Shown piece after piece: positions 8,633-17,134 of a DNA stretch of 64,000 nucleotides. Position 1 is the stretch's first letter; every line of letters starts with the position of its first letter. Under the pieces are notes generated by a model that saw only the letters and a list, made by a program, of their open reading frames with translations, searched no databases and was not told where the DNA came from. The stretch comes from Clostridia bacterium (lineage in GTDB: Bacteria > Bacillota > Clostridia > Oscillospirales > Acutalibacteraceae): the NCBI GenBank assembly GCA_017397845.1, contig JAFQHU010000006.1, forward strand, positions 1-64,000. Reading direction: 5' to 3'. The translations under genes and the position numbers were made by a program.

Positions 8633-8980
8633 ATGAATATTAAACGCGGCGAAATATATTACGCCGACCTTAGTCCTGTCATAGGCTCAGAGCAGGGCGG
8701 AATAAGACCCGTGCTGATCGTACAGAATGATGTGGGAAACAAATTCAGCCCCACCGTAATTGCGGCGGCAATAACCAGTCAGCGCTTCAAAACCGATCTG
8801 CCCACTCATATACAGGTAAATGCCGATAATTGCGGTCTTGCCAAAGATTCGATAGTTTTGCTTGAGCAGGTAAGAACATTGGATAAAAAAAGACTCCGAG
8901 AAAAAATGGGGAATCTTAATAAAACCGACATGTATAAAATAGATAAAGCCTTATCCGTAAGCTTTGGACTTACTACATAA
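8633..8980 (+). CDS. mazF: MazF/EndoA-type mRNA interferase toxin
   Basis: A 115-residue PemK/MazF-family endoribonuclease very close in pattern to Bacillus EndoA (NdoA), which cuts mRNA at short specific sites. Visible marks are KRGEIYYADLSP (4-15), SEQGGIRPVLIV (19-30) with catalytic Arg25, and Thr48, which matches the EndoA active-site threonine. The ATG at 8633 is chosen because AGAGGG (8621-8626) abuts an in-frame ATG at 8627, and family proteins start at this point. No MazE/NdoAI antitoxin is encoded next to it: upstream lie only the nnr terminator and promoter, and downstream is a convergent permease. The antitoxin may be elsewhere or lost. Confidence 0.92.
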   Translation: MNIKRGEIYYADLSPVIGSEQGGIRPVLIVQNDVGNKFSPTVIAAAITSQRFKTDLPTHIQVNADNCGLAKDSIVLLEQVRTLDKKRLREKMGNLNKTDMYKIDKALSVSFGLTT

Positions 8981-8992
8981 GGCAACAAAAAA

Positions 8993-9028
8993 TAACGGAG
9001 TGAACTTAATCACTCCGTTAAGCTTTTA
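8993..9028. terminator. Bidirectional terminator between mazF and the permease
   Basis: A perfect 11-bp stem (8993-9003 with 9010-9020), loop ACTTAA. It is T-rich on both sides and serves convergent genes. Confidence 0.75.
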
Positions 9029-9038
9029 TTGAGACTGA

Positions 9039-10466
9039 TTATTTTTTGCTTTTCTTACCGCTGTTCATAAATACAGCACCGAATACCATAATCACGATAT
9101 AGGTGATGAGATAGAAAAGAACGGGAAGACTGAATTTGCCGTCAGCCTGTGCTGCCTGATAGGGGTATACACCGTGTGCAAAGATAGCGGCGATAACCAT
9201 AAAGATTGAACCGCAGATTGCGAGAATGGGAGCAACCTTTCCTTTTACTGCACCGAGATCCTTTCCTTTTCTGAACATATTGAAGAAAATGGGAAGGTAC
9301 ATGGCGTAGGTTGTGATAATGGGAAGCTCTGATGAGTCGAAAGAGAAGGGACCGAACCAGGGTGTATCGAGCTGTGAGCCGTAGAAGAAAAGGAGCCAGA
9401 GACCGCTGATGAAAAGACCGGCCATTGAAGAGTTGGCGGGCATATTTGTTGCGGGGTCAACCTGCTTGAAAATATGAGGAGCGGGTCCGAGGTCGCGGGA
9501 TGCGATTGCGTGGAAGGCTCTGGCGCATCCGAGTGTAAGACCGTTTAGAGTACCGAGACAGGAAATAACGACGAACAGGAAGAGGGCAGTACCCGCAAAA
9601 TTACCGAATACCGAAGAGAAAGCTATTCTTGCGCCTGCTTCACCGCCGGCCATGATAACTTCGTTTTTGATACCGCCGGCAAGACCGATATAATAGGTAA
9701 TATATACACCAACGATAATGAGAGTACCGGCAACGAGAGCTTTGGGAAGATTTTTCTTGGCATCTCTGAGCTCGGCGTTGATTGATGTGGCACATATCCA
9801 ACCCTCATAAGCGAAAGCGGTGGCAACCACAGCTTTGAAAAGACCGCTTGAGGTGGAAATATCTTCGTTGACGATGGTTGTGAAATTTTCAACGAGAAGT
9901 CCGTTTGTAAGTCCTTTGATCGTACCCACGATAGCCATAAGGAAAAGGGGAACAAGCTTAATAAAGGTAGCTGAAACCTGGAATTTACCTGCGATTTTGG
10001 GAGCGATAGCGTTCATAAAGAACACAGCGATGAGGAGAGCGCCGGCGATGGTCATACACTGGGGACCGACGATGCTCAGCTGAGCTTCTGCAGGTAAAAA
10101 TGCATTGATGAAAACGCAAAGATATCTTGCACTTACCCATGCAAGAACGGAAGTAAGAGTGGGATAATACAAAAGCGCAAGGAACCAGCCCATGAAGTAA
10201 GCATATTTTTTGCCTACCATTGCTTCTGCGTAGTCAACGATACCGCTGACCTTTTCGTGCTTTGTGGCAAGGATTGAAAACGCATATGCGCATGCAACCA
10301 TGATGAGACCGCCTATAATCCAGGCGAGGATACCAACGGGAAGATTACCGCCGGTTTCCGTGAGAATTTTTTCTGCCTTAAAGAATACGCCGCTGCCGAT
10401 AACCGTGCCGACAACTGTACATATTGCAGTAAGCAGACCGTATTTTTTGTTGAGTTGAGTAGACAT
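9039..10466 (-). CDS. APC-family amino acid permease
   Basis: A 475-residue integral membrane transporter of the amino acid-polyamine-organocation superfamily, with about 12 predicted helices. The TM1 signature GTVIGSGVFF lies at residues 20-29, where the unwound helix binds substrate in LeuT-fold carriers. The overall pattern resembles serine/threonine or glutamate-type exchangers (SteT/YfnA group), but substrate cannot be read from sequence. The C-terminus is Lys-rich (KKSKK) and cytoplasmic. CAGGAGGTA sits just upstream of ATG. It is monocistronic, divergent from the secreted-protein gene and convergent with mazF. Confidence 0.85.
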   Translation of the reverse strand: MSTQLNKKYGLLTAICTVVGTVIGSGVFFKAEKILTETGGNLPVGILAWIIGGLIMVACAYAFSILATKHEKVSGIVDYAEAMVGKKYAYFMGWFLALLYYPTLTSVLAWVSARYLCVFINAFLPAEAQLSIVGPQCMTIAGALLIAVFFMNAIAPKIAGKFQVSATFIKLVPLFLMAIVGTIKGLTNGLLVENFTTIVNEDISTSSGLFKAVVATAFAYEGWICATSINAELRDAKKNLPKALVAGTLIIVGVYITYYIGLAGGIKNEVIMAGGEAGARIAFSSVFGNFAGTALFLFVVISCLGTLNGLTLGCARAFHAIASRDLGPAPHIFKQVDPATNMPANSSMAGLFISGLWLLFFYGSQLDTPWFGPFSFDSSELPIITTYAMYLPIFFNMFRKGKDLGAVKGKVAPILAICGSIFMVIAAIFAHGVYPYQAAQADGKFSLPVLFYLITYIVIMVFGAVFMNSGKKSKK

Positions 10467-10598
10467 ACTGTACCTCCTGAAATTTGATAAAAGAATTTTA
10501 GCACATTAAAGTGTATTTTTCAATTGTCATTTTGCATATTGTTCTTACGTGTTTTTTGACAAATATACTAAAAAAATGTAAACATGGGAGCTTTTTGT

Positions 10599-10627
10599 TT
10601 GACAATAGGTTAAATTAATGCTAAAAT
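10599..10627 (+). promoter_or_regulatory. SigA-type promoter
   Basis: TTGACA at 10599-10604 and TAAAAT at 10622-10627, exactly 17 bases apart, precede the secreted-protein gene. Confidence 0.75.
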
Positions 10628-10667
10628 GTAAATGTCAAATTGTACTTTTATGAAGGAGTGTAACAAA

Positions 10668-11987
10668 ATGAAAAAATTATTATGCATTTTTATGGCTGTT
10701 ATGATGATGCTTTCGTCCGTGGCAGTTATCGGCGTATCCGCCGCTGACGGTTATGCAGCAAAAAATCCCGTTGACAGTGACTTTTACTCTTATCAGGATT
10801 TTATAAACAAACACGGAGATAAAAAAATTTACGGCTTTACTCATGATTTTCTTTATGAAAAGGGCGGAATGCTCGATTGGACAAAGCTTGACATCAAATA
10901 TGAAAAAGAGGGCTTGCCCTTCAGAGCTACTCCCGAAAGCGTCTCTCTTGCCGTGGGCAACATGAACTCTCTTCTTAAAAGAGTAGTAAATAATTATTTT
11001 ATCGGTGACAAGCTTTATACCGAAGAATATGCAGTTGCTCTCATTAACTTTTTCGGCAAATTGGTTAATCCTTATTTTGAACCTGTCAATAAAGCATTTG
11101 AGAACAATGTCACACCGAATGAGTATGACTTTTATGAGATAGTTGCGGAAAAATCGGAGCTCGCAAAGGTTATCCAAAGCAAATGGTGTAATACAAACAT
11201 CGATTTCAAATCCTTCCTCGTTGCCTTTGGTGTTGATCTTTCGGATGTGGTAAACAGCGATTTTAAAAAGGGTGTACCTGTTGCCAAAGCTTTGATTCAG
11301 GGCTCCGTGAACACACTTATCGGTCTCGGTCCTCTTGAATACGCGATCAGAATATTGGAAACACTCTCTTCTTCTTATTCATCTGTTCTTTATGAGCCTG
11401 CAATCGCTCTTTTCGAAGGTAAAATCGCCCGCGGTAAGCCTGTAAGAAACGGCGACACCGTGACCCGCGTGAATTACAGCACCGACGAGCTCAAATCGGT
11501 TCAGGGCTTCCTTTCTTATGCTTTCGACGGTGTTATTGATTATGATTTCTTCAAATATCCCGATGCCAGAGTAGGCGGCTCCTCAACAGCCCCCGAAAGA
11601 CTCGTTTATCTTATGATGTATTTTGCCATCAACTACAGATATAACAGCAATAAAGCTTTTGTTGACGGTCTTTCTGCTAAAATCACCAACTTCCTTACAG
11701 GTAACGGAAGATACAGCCGTGCCGGATATTCTTATAATGAAATCATCGATATTTCGGGTAAAATTTCCAAAATGATTGACATTATCTTCAAAGGTGACAT
11801 TACCCTCGAATCCGTAAATATGCTGAATAATCTTACCCAAGAAAATGTTGATGCCACACCGGATGATATCCTTACTCAGCTGAAAAGTTGGTTTACGAAG
11901 CTTATCAGAAAAATAACGGACTATATCGATTATCTGTTCAAACTCTTTACCGGTGAAATCAAATACGGTGAATCAATTATCGATTGA
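10668..11987 (+). CDS. Secreted protein of unknown function
   Basis: A 439-residue protein with a classical signal peptide: MKK, a hydrophobic core of about 18 residues and a probable signal peptidase I site after Val-Ser-Ala (near residue 25). The mature part is mostly helical. Tyr and Phe are common, with no Cys-rich, sortase or S-layer motif. It ends in an amphipathic, Lys- and aromatic-rich segment (about 400-435) that could contact membrane. ATG 10668 follows AAGGAG (10653-10658), and upstream in-frame starts lack a ribosome site. It is alone between a strong promoter and a strong terminator. I do not recognise a family. Confidence 0.75.
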   Translation: MKKLLCIFMAVMMMLSSVAVIGVSAADGYAAKNPVDSDFYSYQDFINKHGDKKIYGFTHDFLYEKGGMLDWTKLDIKYEKEGLPFRATPESVSLAVGNMNSLLKRVVNNYFIGDKLYTEEYAVALINFFGKLVNPYFEPVNKAFENNVTPNEYDFYEIVAEKSELAKVIQSKWCNTNIDFKSFLVAFGVDLSDVVNSDFKKGVPVAKALIQGSVNTLIGLGPLEYAIRILETLSSSYSSVLYEPAIALFEGKIARGKPVRNGDTVTRVNYSTDELKSVQGFLSYAFDGVIDYDFFKYPDARVGGSSTAPERLVYLMMYFAINYRYNSNKAFVDGLSAKITNFLTGNGRYSRAGYSYNEIIDISGKISKMIDIIFKGDITLESVNMLNNLTQENVDATPDDILTQLKSWFTKLIRKITDYIDYLFKLFTGEIKYGESIID

Positions 11988-11996
11988 TAAATAATT

Positions 11997-12041
11997 ATCG
12001 TCTCCCTCGTTGCTTGTCGGCAACAGGGAGGCGATTTTTTT
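11997..12041 (+). terminator. Rho-independent terminator
   Basis: A long GC-containing stem with one bulge (about 11997-12014 with 12019-12035), then seven Ts. Confidence 0.85.
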
Positions 12042-12051
12042 GTGTTAACGG

Positions 12052-12080
12052 TTGTCATATCGGAAAAAATGTGTTAAAAT
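12052..12080 (+). promoter_or_regulatory. SigA-type promoter
   Basis: TTGTCA at 12052-12057 and TAAAAT at 12075-12080 have 17-base spacing. It drives the flavoprotein pair. Confidence 0.65.
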
Positions 12081-12118
12081 GATTTGATTTATGTACTTAC
12101 AAACCTATGGAGGTAAAA

Positions 12119-13324
12119 ATGAAAATTGCGATTATCGGCGGCGGTGCCTCAGGTCTCGCCTGTGCCGTGGAATGCGGTTGGGAGGCTGCCGGACAGCACA
12201 GAGCAGTAAATATAACCGTTTTTGAGGCGGCTGACAGAGTGGGTAAAAAAATACTTGCAACAGGAAACGGCAGATGTAATCTGATGAATAAAAATGAGGA
12301 AATGCCCTATTTCGGTGACGATGATTTTGCACGTTTTGCATTAAAGGAATATAATCTGATAAAAAATCTTTCTTTTTTTGCCACTATAGGGCTTTATACC
12401 AGATATGATTCCGAGGGCAGATATTATCCTTTAAGCAATCAGGCATCGTCTGTGCTCGATGTTCTGCGCTTTGAGTGCGAAAAATTCGGCTTCAGATTTG
12501 AATGCTCGAAAAATATTACCGACATAAAAAAAGTCGGTGACAGATTTGAGGTCTGCGGTGAAAAATTTGACAAAGTAGTTTTGGCCTGTGGCGGTAAGGC
12601 GGGGGTAAAGGGCTATCAGTCCTATGATTTGCTGAAAAAGTTCGGCCACAGCATCATAACTCCCCGTCCCGCACTTACCAAAATAAAGGTTAAGGAAATC
12701 TCATATGTAAAACAGCTTAAGGGAATCCGTCATAAGGGTGACCTCACACTTTATATTGACGGTAAAAAGAGAGCCTTTGAATCGGGCGAAATCCAATTTA
12801 CGGATTACGGACTTTCCGGTATTGCGGTAATGCAGCTTTCTTCTCATATTACCCGTGAAAGGTCCGAGAATATAAAAATCGTTTTTGATACCGTGCCCGG
12901 TTTTTCTTTTGACGGCCTGAAGGAAAGTATTGACGGATGGCGTTATAATAACGGTGATCTTGCCTGTGAAAATCTCCTTACCGGGTTTATGCCCAAAAAG
13001 CTTGGTACCGTTATTATGAAAATGTGCGGTATTCCATTGAACGGAAAAATTTCCGCACTTACCGATAAAAACATAAATGACATCATAAAAACGGCACAAA
13101 AGCTTACCTTTGAGGTTGACAGCCTCCGCTCCTTTGAGGATGCCCAGGTTACGGCAGGCGGTGCCGATACACGTGAATTTGACCGCACAACCATGGAGTC
13201 GAAAAAAGTCAGAGGACTTTACTGCGTCGGTGAAATGCTTAATGTTGACGGTCCCTGCGGCGGCTATAATCTTATGTGGGCGTGGAGCAGCGGAAGATTG
13301 TGCGGTAAAAGTATGCTGAAATAA
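12119..13324 (+). CDS. BaiN/YhiN-family FAD-dependent oxidoreductase
   Basis: A 401-residue HI0933-like flavoprotein. The Rossmann dinucleotide motif GGGASG is at residues 7-12, and the C-terminal FAD-closing block with GPCGGYNLMWAWSSG is near 380-395, both diagnostic for this family. Characterised relatives include BaiN, proposed in bile-acid dehydroxylation, but the family is broad and the reaction here is not known. The start is ATG 12119. An upstream ATG at 12107 is part of the ATGGAGG ribosome site itself. The next flavoprotein gene begins 9 bases after the stop, suggesting one transcript. Confidence 0.85.
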   Translation: MKIAIIGGGASGLACAVECGWEAAGQHRAVNITVFEAADRVGKKILATGNGRCNLMNKNEEMPYFGDDDFARFALKEYNLIKNLSFFATIGLYTRYDSEGRYYPLSNQASSVLDVLRFECEKFGFRFECSKNITDIKKVGDRFEVCGEKFDKVVLACGGKAGVKGYQSYDLLKKFGHSIITPRPALTKIKVKEISYVKQLKGIRHKGDLTLYIDGKKRAFESGEIQFTDYGLSGIAVMQLSSHITRERSENIKIVFDTVPGFSFDGLKESIDGWRYNNGDLACENLLTGFMPKKLGTVIMKMCGIPLNGKISALTDKNINDIIKTAQKLTFEVDSLRSFEDAQVTAGGADTREFDRTTMESKKVRGLYCVGEMLNVDGPCGGYNLMWAWSSGRLCGKSMLK

Positions 13325-13333
13325 GGTGAAGCG

Positions 13334-14929
13334 ATGATACGTATAAATGAAGTAAAACAAAGTCTTGACAGCAATAAGGAGGATTTGTTCAAAGCCTGTA
13401 AAAAGATACTGAAATTACAGGACGAACAGATAAAATCCATGACTATTGTCCGTAAAAGTGTGGACAGCAGAAAAAAGGATAATGTTTTTTTCTGTTACAG
13501 CGTTGACGTTGAGATTGTCGGTGACGAAGAAAAAATCATAAAGAGAATTAATTCAAACAAGCTCACTTTAGTTGAGCCGTATGAATATATTATGCCTGAG
13601 GTGAAGAGAAAATCTTCTCTGCGCCCTGTTGTTGTCGGCTTCGGTCCTGCGGGTATTTTTGCCGCACTCACTTTGGCGAGAGCGGGACTTAAGCCTCTCG
13701 TTTTAGAGCGAGGCAGAGATGTTGACAGCAGAACGAAGGATGTAAAAACCTTCTTTACACAGAAAATACTTGACGAAACCTCGAACGTTCAGTTCGGCGA
13801 GGGCGGTGCAGGTACCTTTTCCGACGGTAAGCTTACCACAGGTATAAAAAATCCTCTTTGCCGTAAGGTGTTTATCGAATTTTATGAGCATGGAGCACCT
13901 GAGGAAATCCTTTATTCGGGCAAACCTCACATCGGCACGGATAAGCTGGCAGGTGTGGTAAAGAATATGCGAGAGGAGATTATCTCTCTGGGCGGTGAGG
14001 TTAAGTTTGAATGCAAGCTTACGGATATAATAGTATATAACGGCTGTATTCAGGGCATAACCTACGAGGAAAAGGGTAAAAGCACCGACTTTGAAACCGA
14101 CGCTGTCATCATAGCCATCGGTCATTCGGCAAGAGATACGGTAAAAATGCTCTACCGTAAGGGAATACAGATGATGCAAAAGCCTTTTTCTGTCGGTGCG
14201 AGAATTGAGCATCCGAGAGAGCTTATCGACAAATCACAGTACGGCGATTTCGCAGGACACAAGGCATTGGGTGCCGCTGACTACAAGCTCGCCTGTCACG
14301 GTAAGCACGAAAGGGGAGCATACACCTTCTGTATGTGCCCCGGCGGTACAGTAGTAGCCGCCACAAGTGAAAAGGGCGGTGTGGTAGTTAACGGTATGAG
14401 TGAGTGGGCGAGAGACGGCAGAAACTCCAACTCCGCCATTCTCGTAAATGTCTACCCTGAGGACTTTCCGTCGGAAGATGTACTTTCAGGCTTTGAACTT
14501 CAGAGACAGATGGAGCAGAAGGCATTTATCCTCGGAGGCGGAGATTACAGCGCACCCTGTCAGTTAGTGGGCGATTTCCTTGAGGACAGAAAATCAACAA
14601 AGCTTTCCTTCGTAAATCCCACCTGTCCCACAGGTGTAACCCCCTCAGATATAAGACAGGTGCTTCCTAAAAAGGTCACCGACACTATGGCAGAGGCGAT
14701 AGTGCTGATGGATAAAAAATTACAGGGCTTCGCACTCCCGGATGCAGTTCTCACCGCACCCGAAACGAGAAGCTCATCACCCGTGCGTATTCTCCGTGAC
14801 GACATCTATCAGACCAACATCAGAGGACTTTACCCCTGCGGTGAGGGTGCAGGCTATGCCGGCGGTATCGTTTCCGCAGGTGTAGACGGTATCAGATGTG
14901 CCCATGCGGTTTTAGATGATGAAAGGTAA
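13334..14929 (+). CDS. FAD-dependent dehydrogenase of the COG2509 type
   Basis: A 531-residue uncharacterised flavoprotein common in Firmicutes and Bacteroidetes. An N-terminal ferredoxin-fold-like segment (about 1-90) is followed by the FAD motif VVGFGPAGIFAAL (100-112). The family block QFGEGGAGTFSDGKLTTG follows about 40 residues later, and a C-terminal FAD-contact segment CGEGAGYAGGIVSAGVDG lies near residue 505. The reaction is unknown. It is tightly linked to the preceding BaiN-like gene, so the two flavoenzymes may act in one redox process. ATG 13334 follows AAGGTGA. Full length for the family, no damage seen. Confidence 0.85.
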   Translation: MIRINEVKQSLDSNKEDLFKACKKILKLQDEQIKSMTIVRKSVDSRKKDNVFFCYSVDVEIVGDEEKIIKRINSNKLTLVEPYEYIMPEVKRKSSLRPVVVGFGPAGIFAALTLARAGLKPLVLERGRDVDSRTKDVKTFFTQKILDETSNVQFGEGGAGTFSDGKLTTGIKNPLCRKVFIEFYEHGAPEEILYSGKPHIGTDKLAGVVKNMREEIISLGGEVKFECKLTDIIVYNGCIQGITYEEKGKSTDFETDAVIIAIGHSARDTVKMLYRKGIQMMQKPFSVGARIEHPRELIDKSQYGDFAGHKALGAADYKLACHGKHERGAYTFCMCPGGTVVAATSEKGGVVVNGMSEWARDGRNSNSAILVNVYPEDFPSEDVLSGFELQRQMEQKAFILGGGDYSAPCQLVGDFLEDRKSTKLSFVNPTCPTGVTPSDIRQVLPKKVTDTMAEAIVLMDKKLQGFALPDAVLTAPETRSSSPVRILRDDIYQTNIRGLYPCGEGAGYAGGIVSAGVDGIRCAHAVLDDER

Positions 14930-14946
14930 AAGGAGGTGCACTATTT

Positions 14947-15495
14947 GTGACTCTTTATAGTTTCAATAATGAAGAATTAGCGTGGTGGAACATTATAATA
15001 ATAGTACCTATTGCTCTTTTCTTTTTATCCTTTTCGATCACTCAAAGTCGAGAGATCATATATTTAAAAAAACAAGGAGTGGTTGTCCCTGACAAAGTTA
15101 AACATATTGTGGGGATTATTATGGCTGTTCTGATATCATTTATAATGATCTTCAGCACTTGTATTACTTTTTTTGCACCGTTCAAGTATTCACGAATATT
15201 GCAAAACGGTGAGTATTATGAAGTAAAAGGACAACCTGAAAAGGTTGAGTCTTATATGCATAAAACAGGCGGTTCTGATGGCTTTGAATTAATTATTAAT
15301 CTTGAAGGTGTAGAGTTTGACACCGGTTTTTCGTACGGAGAATCGAACAAGTTTAATAAAGATGACTATAATTCTATAAAGAACGGAACGATAAATATTA
15401 AATATATTTATGAAAAAACAGGAACATATTTGCATCCTGTAATAATAGAGCTATCTTTAATTGATAAAGAAGATACTGAACCCTATATGAACTGA
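14947..15495 (+). CDS. Small membrane protein, unknown function
   Basis: A 182-residue protein with two hydrophobic segments (about 17-38 and 57-80) and a C-terminal extracytoplasmic or cytoplasmic domain of about 100 residues. It is rich in Tyr, Lys and Asn and more AT-rich than the flavoprotein genes before it. The start is GTG 14947, 8 bases after AAAGGAGGTG, which overlaps the preceding stop codon, so it may be read with that gene. No recognised domain. It lies next to a palindromic repeat cluster, consistent with an accessory insertion site. Confidence 0.65.
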   Translation: MTLYSFNNEELAWWNIIIIVPIALFFLSFSITQSREIIYLKKQGVVVPDKVKHIVGIIMAVLISFIMIFSTCITFFAPFKYSRILQNGEYYEVKGQPEKVESYMHKTGGSDGFELIINLEGVEFDTGFSYGESNKFNKDDYNSIKNGTINIKYIYEKTGTYLHPVIIELSLIDKEDTEPYMN

Positions 15496-15504
15496 ATAAC
15501 ACTG

Positions 15505-15541
15505 AACCGCAGGATTCGCAGCTGTTTCCTGCGGTTTTTTT
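15505..15541 (+). terminator. Rho-independent terminator
   Basis: A perfect 9-bp stem (15505-15513 with 15528-15536) and T-run end the flavoprotein/membrane-protein unit. Confidence 0.85.
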
Positions 15542-15554
15542 ATGTCTGTTATTC

Positions 15555-16000
15555 GTAGGGACACGGTGTGCCGTGTCCGATGAAGACCTCTCCGTCTGCT
15601 CCCGTTGGTCGCATCCACCTCTCCTTTCAGGAGAGGCAAAGTTTACTTTAACTGCGGAAAAAAGCCTCCCCTGAAAGGGGAGGTGGCACGAAGTGACGGA
15701 GGGGTATCAATAGCACCGAAGGTGCCACATCACAGAGCCTCACCCTGAAAGCCAATGTCATTAACTTAAGAAATTTTTATAAAAAATATGCGAATTGTTT
15801 GTAGGGACATGGCGTGCCGTGTCCGAGGTACACGGATACATAAATTATATATGCGGCGGGATGGGGTCATCCCGCCCTACTGATTTGACGGATAGGAATA
15901 GCTATCGAGACGAAAAAAGCCTCCCCTGAAAGGGGAGGTGGCACGGCTATGCCGTGACGGAGAGGTAAAAAACAGCCTCTCCAATCACGGAGAGACTGAA
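15555..16000. repeat. Cluster of REP-like palindromes in a gene-free stretch
   Basis: The gap between the small membrane protein and ispE (15496-16038) has no gene. It holds at least six imperfect palindromes of three kinds: GGACACGG/CCGTGTCC hairpins (15559-15578 and 15805-15824); CCTCCCC/GGGGAGG or CTCTCC/GGAGAG hairpins followed by GTGGCACG and GTGACGGAG (15618-15636, 15664-15703, 15919-15965 and a short one at 15973-15999); and GGCGGGATG/CATCCCGCC (15855-15876). The second type recurs at 60414-60470. They resemble interspersed REP/BIME elements scattered in clostridial genomes. Confidence 0.75.
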
Positions 16001-16038
16001 ATAATATTATGATATACGGTTGTTCTGTTGTTAAAAAA

Positions 16039-16956
16039 TTAAAAGGGGAGCTCCTCTTCATTGAGAATAAAGTTCGGTGAAAAATACCATTCCGGTTCAC
16101 AGCCCTCACTCACAGCCGAGCAGAGATATACTTCGTTATAATTTTTCTTTAATTCCTCCAGACATTTTTCAGCATCCTCTTTTTTTTCAAAAATGCCGAA
16201 TACACTAGGACCGCTTCCGCTCATACAGCAGCATTCACAGCCGTGCTTTCTCATAACACTTTTTATATCCACTCTGTCGGGAACATCAATGAATTGTTCA
16301 AAAACATTGTCCACTCTGTCAAAAATACCGTTTCTGTCCTGCGTAGCCGCTGCAATAAGCATACCCTTTGTGTCCAAATGGCGCACTCTCTCTGCACTGT
16401 CAAATGCCGCATAGGCTTCAGCAGTGGAAACATCCTGCTCAGGCTTCACTATTATAATATTTTCAGCCTTGAGATTGGGGAGAAATGAAAGCACTGTGCC
16501 TGTGTACTGTGCCGCCATGGTGCCGCCCATAATGCAGAAAGGAACGTCAGAACCCACCTCCGCACCAAGCTCTGCCAGCTTTTTGAGTGAAAGACGTGCT
16601 TCAAAAAGTGTGTTCAGTATCACCAGTGTGGCCGCAGCATCTGCGCTTCCGCCTGCCAGCCCGGCGGCCTGTGGGATGTTCTTTTTTATACGGATTGTTA
16701 TACCGGGATTTTCTTTGCCTGTTTCATTGAAAAAGACTGTTGCTGCCTTGTGAACAATGTTCTTTTCGCCTGTGGGTATACCTTTTTTGTTGCAGGCAAT
16801 TTCTATTTTTTTTGTTTTCGTTGCTTTTACGGTAATTGTGTCATAAAGGCTCACGGACTGCATAATCATAAAAAGGTCGTGATAGCCGTTGGGCAGTGTT
16901 GATAATATATCAAGCATAAGATTGATTTTAGCGTATGCTTTTGCGGTAAGCTCCAT
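16039..16956 (-). CDS. ispE: 4-diphosphocytidyl-2-C-methyl-D-erythritol kinase
   Basis: A 305-residue GHMP-family kinase that phosphorylates CDP-methylerythritol in the non-mevalonate isoprenoid pathway. Lys10 sits in YAKIN, the ATP-binding GLAGGSADAA lies at 99-108, and Asp137 is in GSDVPFC, matching the catalytic Lys/Asp pair of the family. The C-terminal MSGSGPSVFG motif is also present. The alternative in-frame start 9 bases upstream is too close to AAGGGAG, so the start is placed at 16956. It is transcribed alone, leftward into the repeat cluster, and divergently from the pyrimidine operon. Confidence 0.95.
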   Translation of the reverse strand: MELTAKAYAKINLMLDILSTLPNGYHDLFMIMQSVSLYDTITVKATKTKKIEIACNKKGIPTGEKNIVHKAATVFFNETGKENPGITIRIKKNIPQAAGLAGGSADAAATLVILNTLFEARLSLKKLAELGAEVGSDVPFCIMGGTMAAQYTGTVLSFLPNLKAENIIIVKPEQDVSTAEAYAAFDSAERVRHLDTKGMLIAAATQDRNGIFDRVDNVFEQFIDVPDRVDIKSVMRKHGCECCCMSGSGPSVFGIFEKKEDAEKCLEELKKNYNEVYLCSAVSEGCEPEWYFSPNFILNEEELPF

Positions 16957-17062
16957 AGAGTTCATTCTCCCTTCTGAAAATATATAAATATTATAAACTA
17001 AAACTGCGTTCTAATCAATAACTTATATAAAAATTAAGTTTGTGTTAACTTCACTTTTTCCA

Positions 17063-17091
17063 TTGACTTTTAAATATATATGTGTTAGAAT
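17063..17091 (+). promoter_or_regulatory. Promoter of the pyrimidine operon
   Basis: TTGACT at 17063-17068 and TAGAAT at 17086-17091, 17 bases apart. The leader to pyrC is only about 40 bases, with no attenuator hairpin or PyrR-type binding loop visible. Control is therefore not by the Bacillus-type PyrR attenuation at this point. Confidence 0.65.
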
Positions 17092-17134
17092 AATGGGAAA
17101 GCAAAAGGATGTTTTTAATAATAGGAGGTAGATT

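Noticed and set aside
14947..15495. Small membrane protein as a possible toxin or immunity gene near repeats
   Set aside because: Only two membrane helices and no recognised motif. Nothing beyond location supports the idea.
17092..17134. Possible PyrR-type attenuator before pyrC
   Set aside because: The leader is too short and has no competing hairpins.
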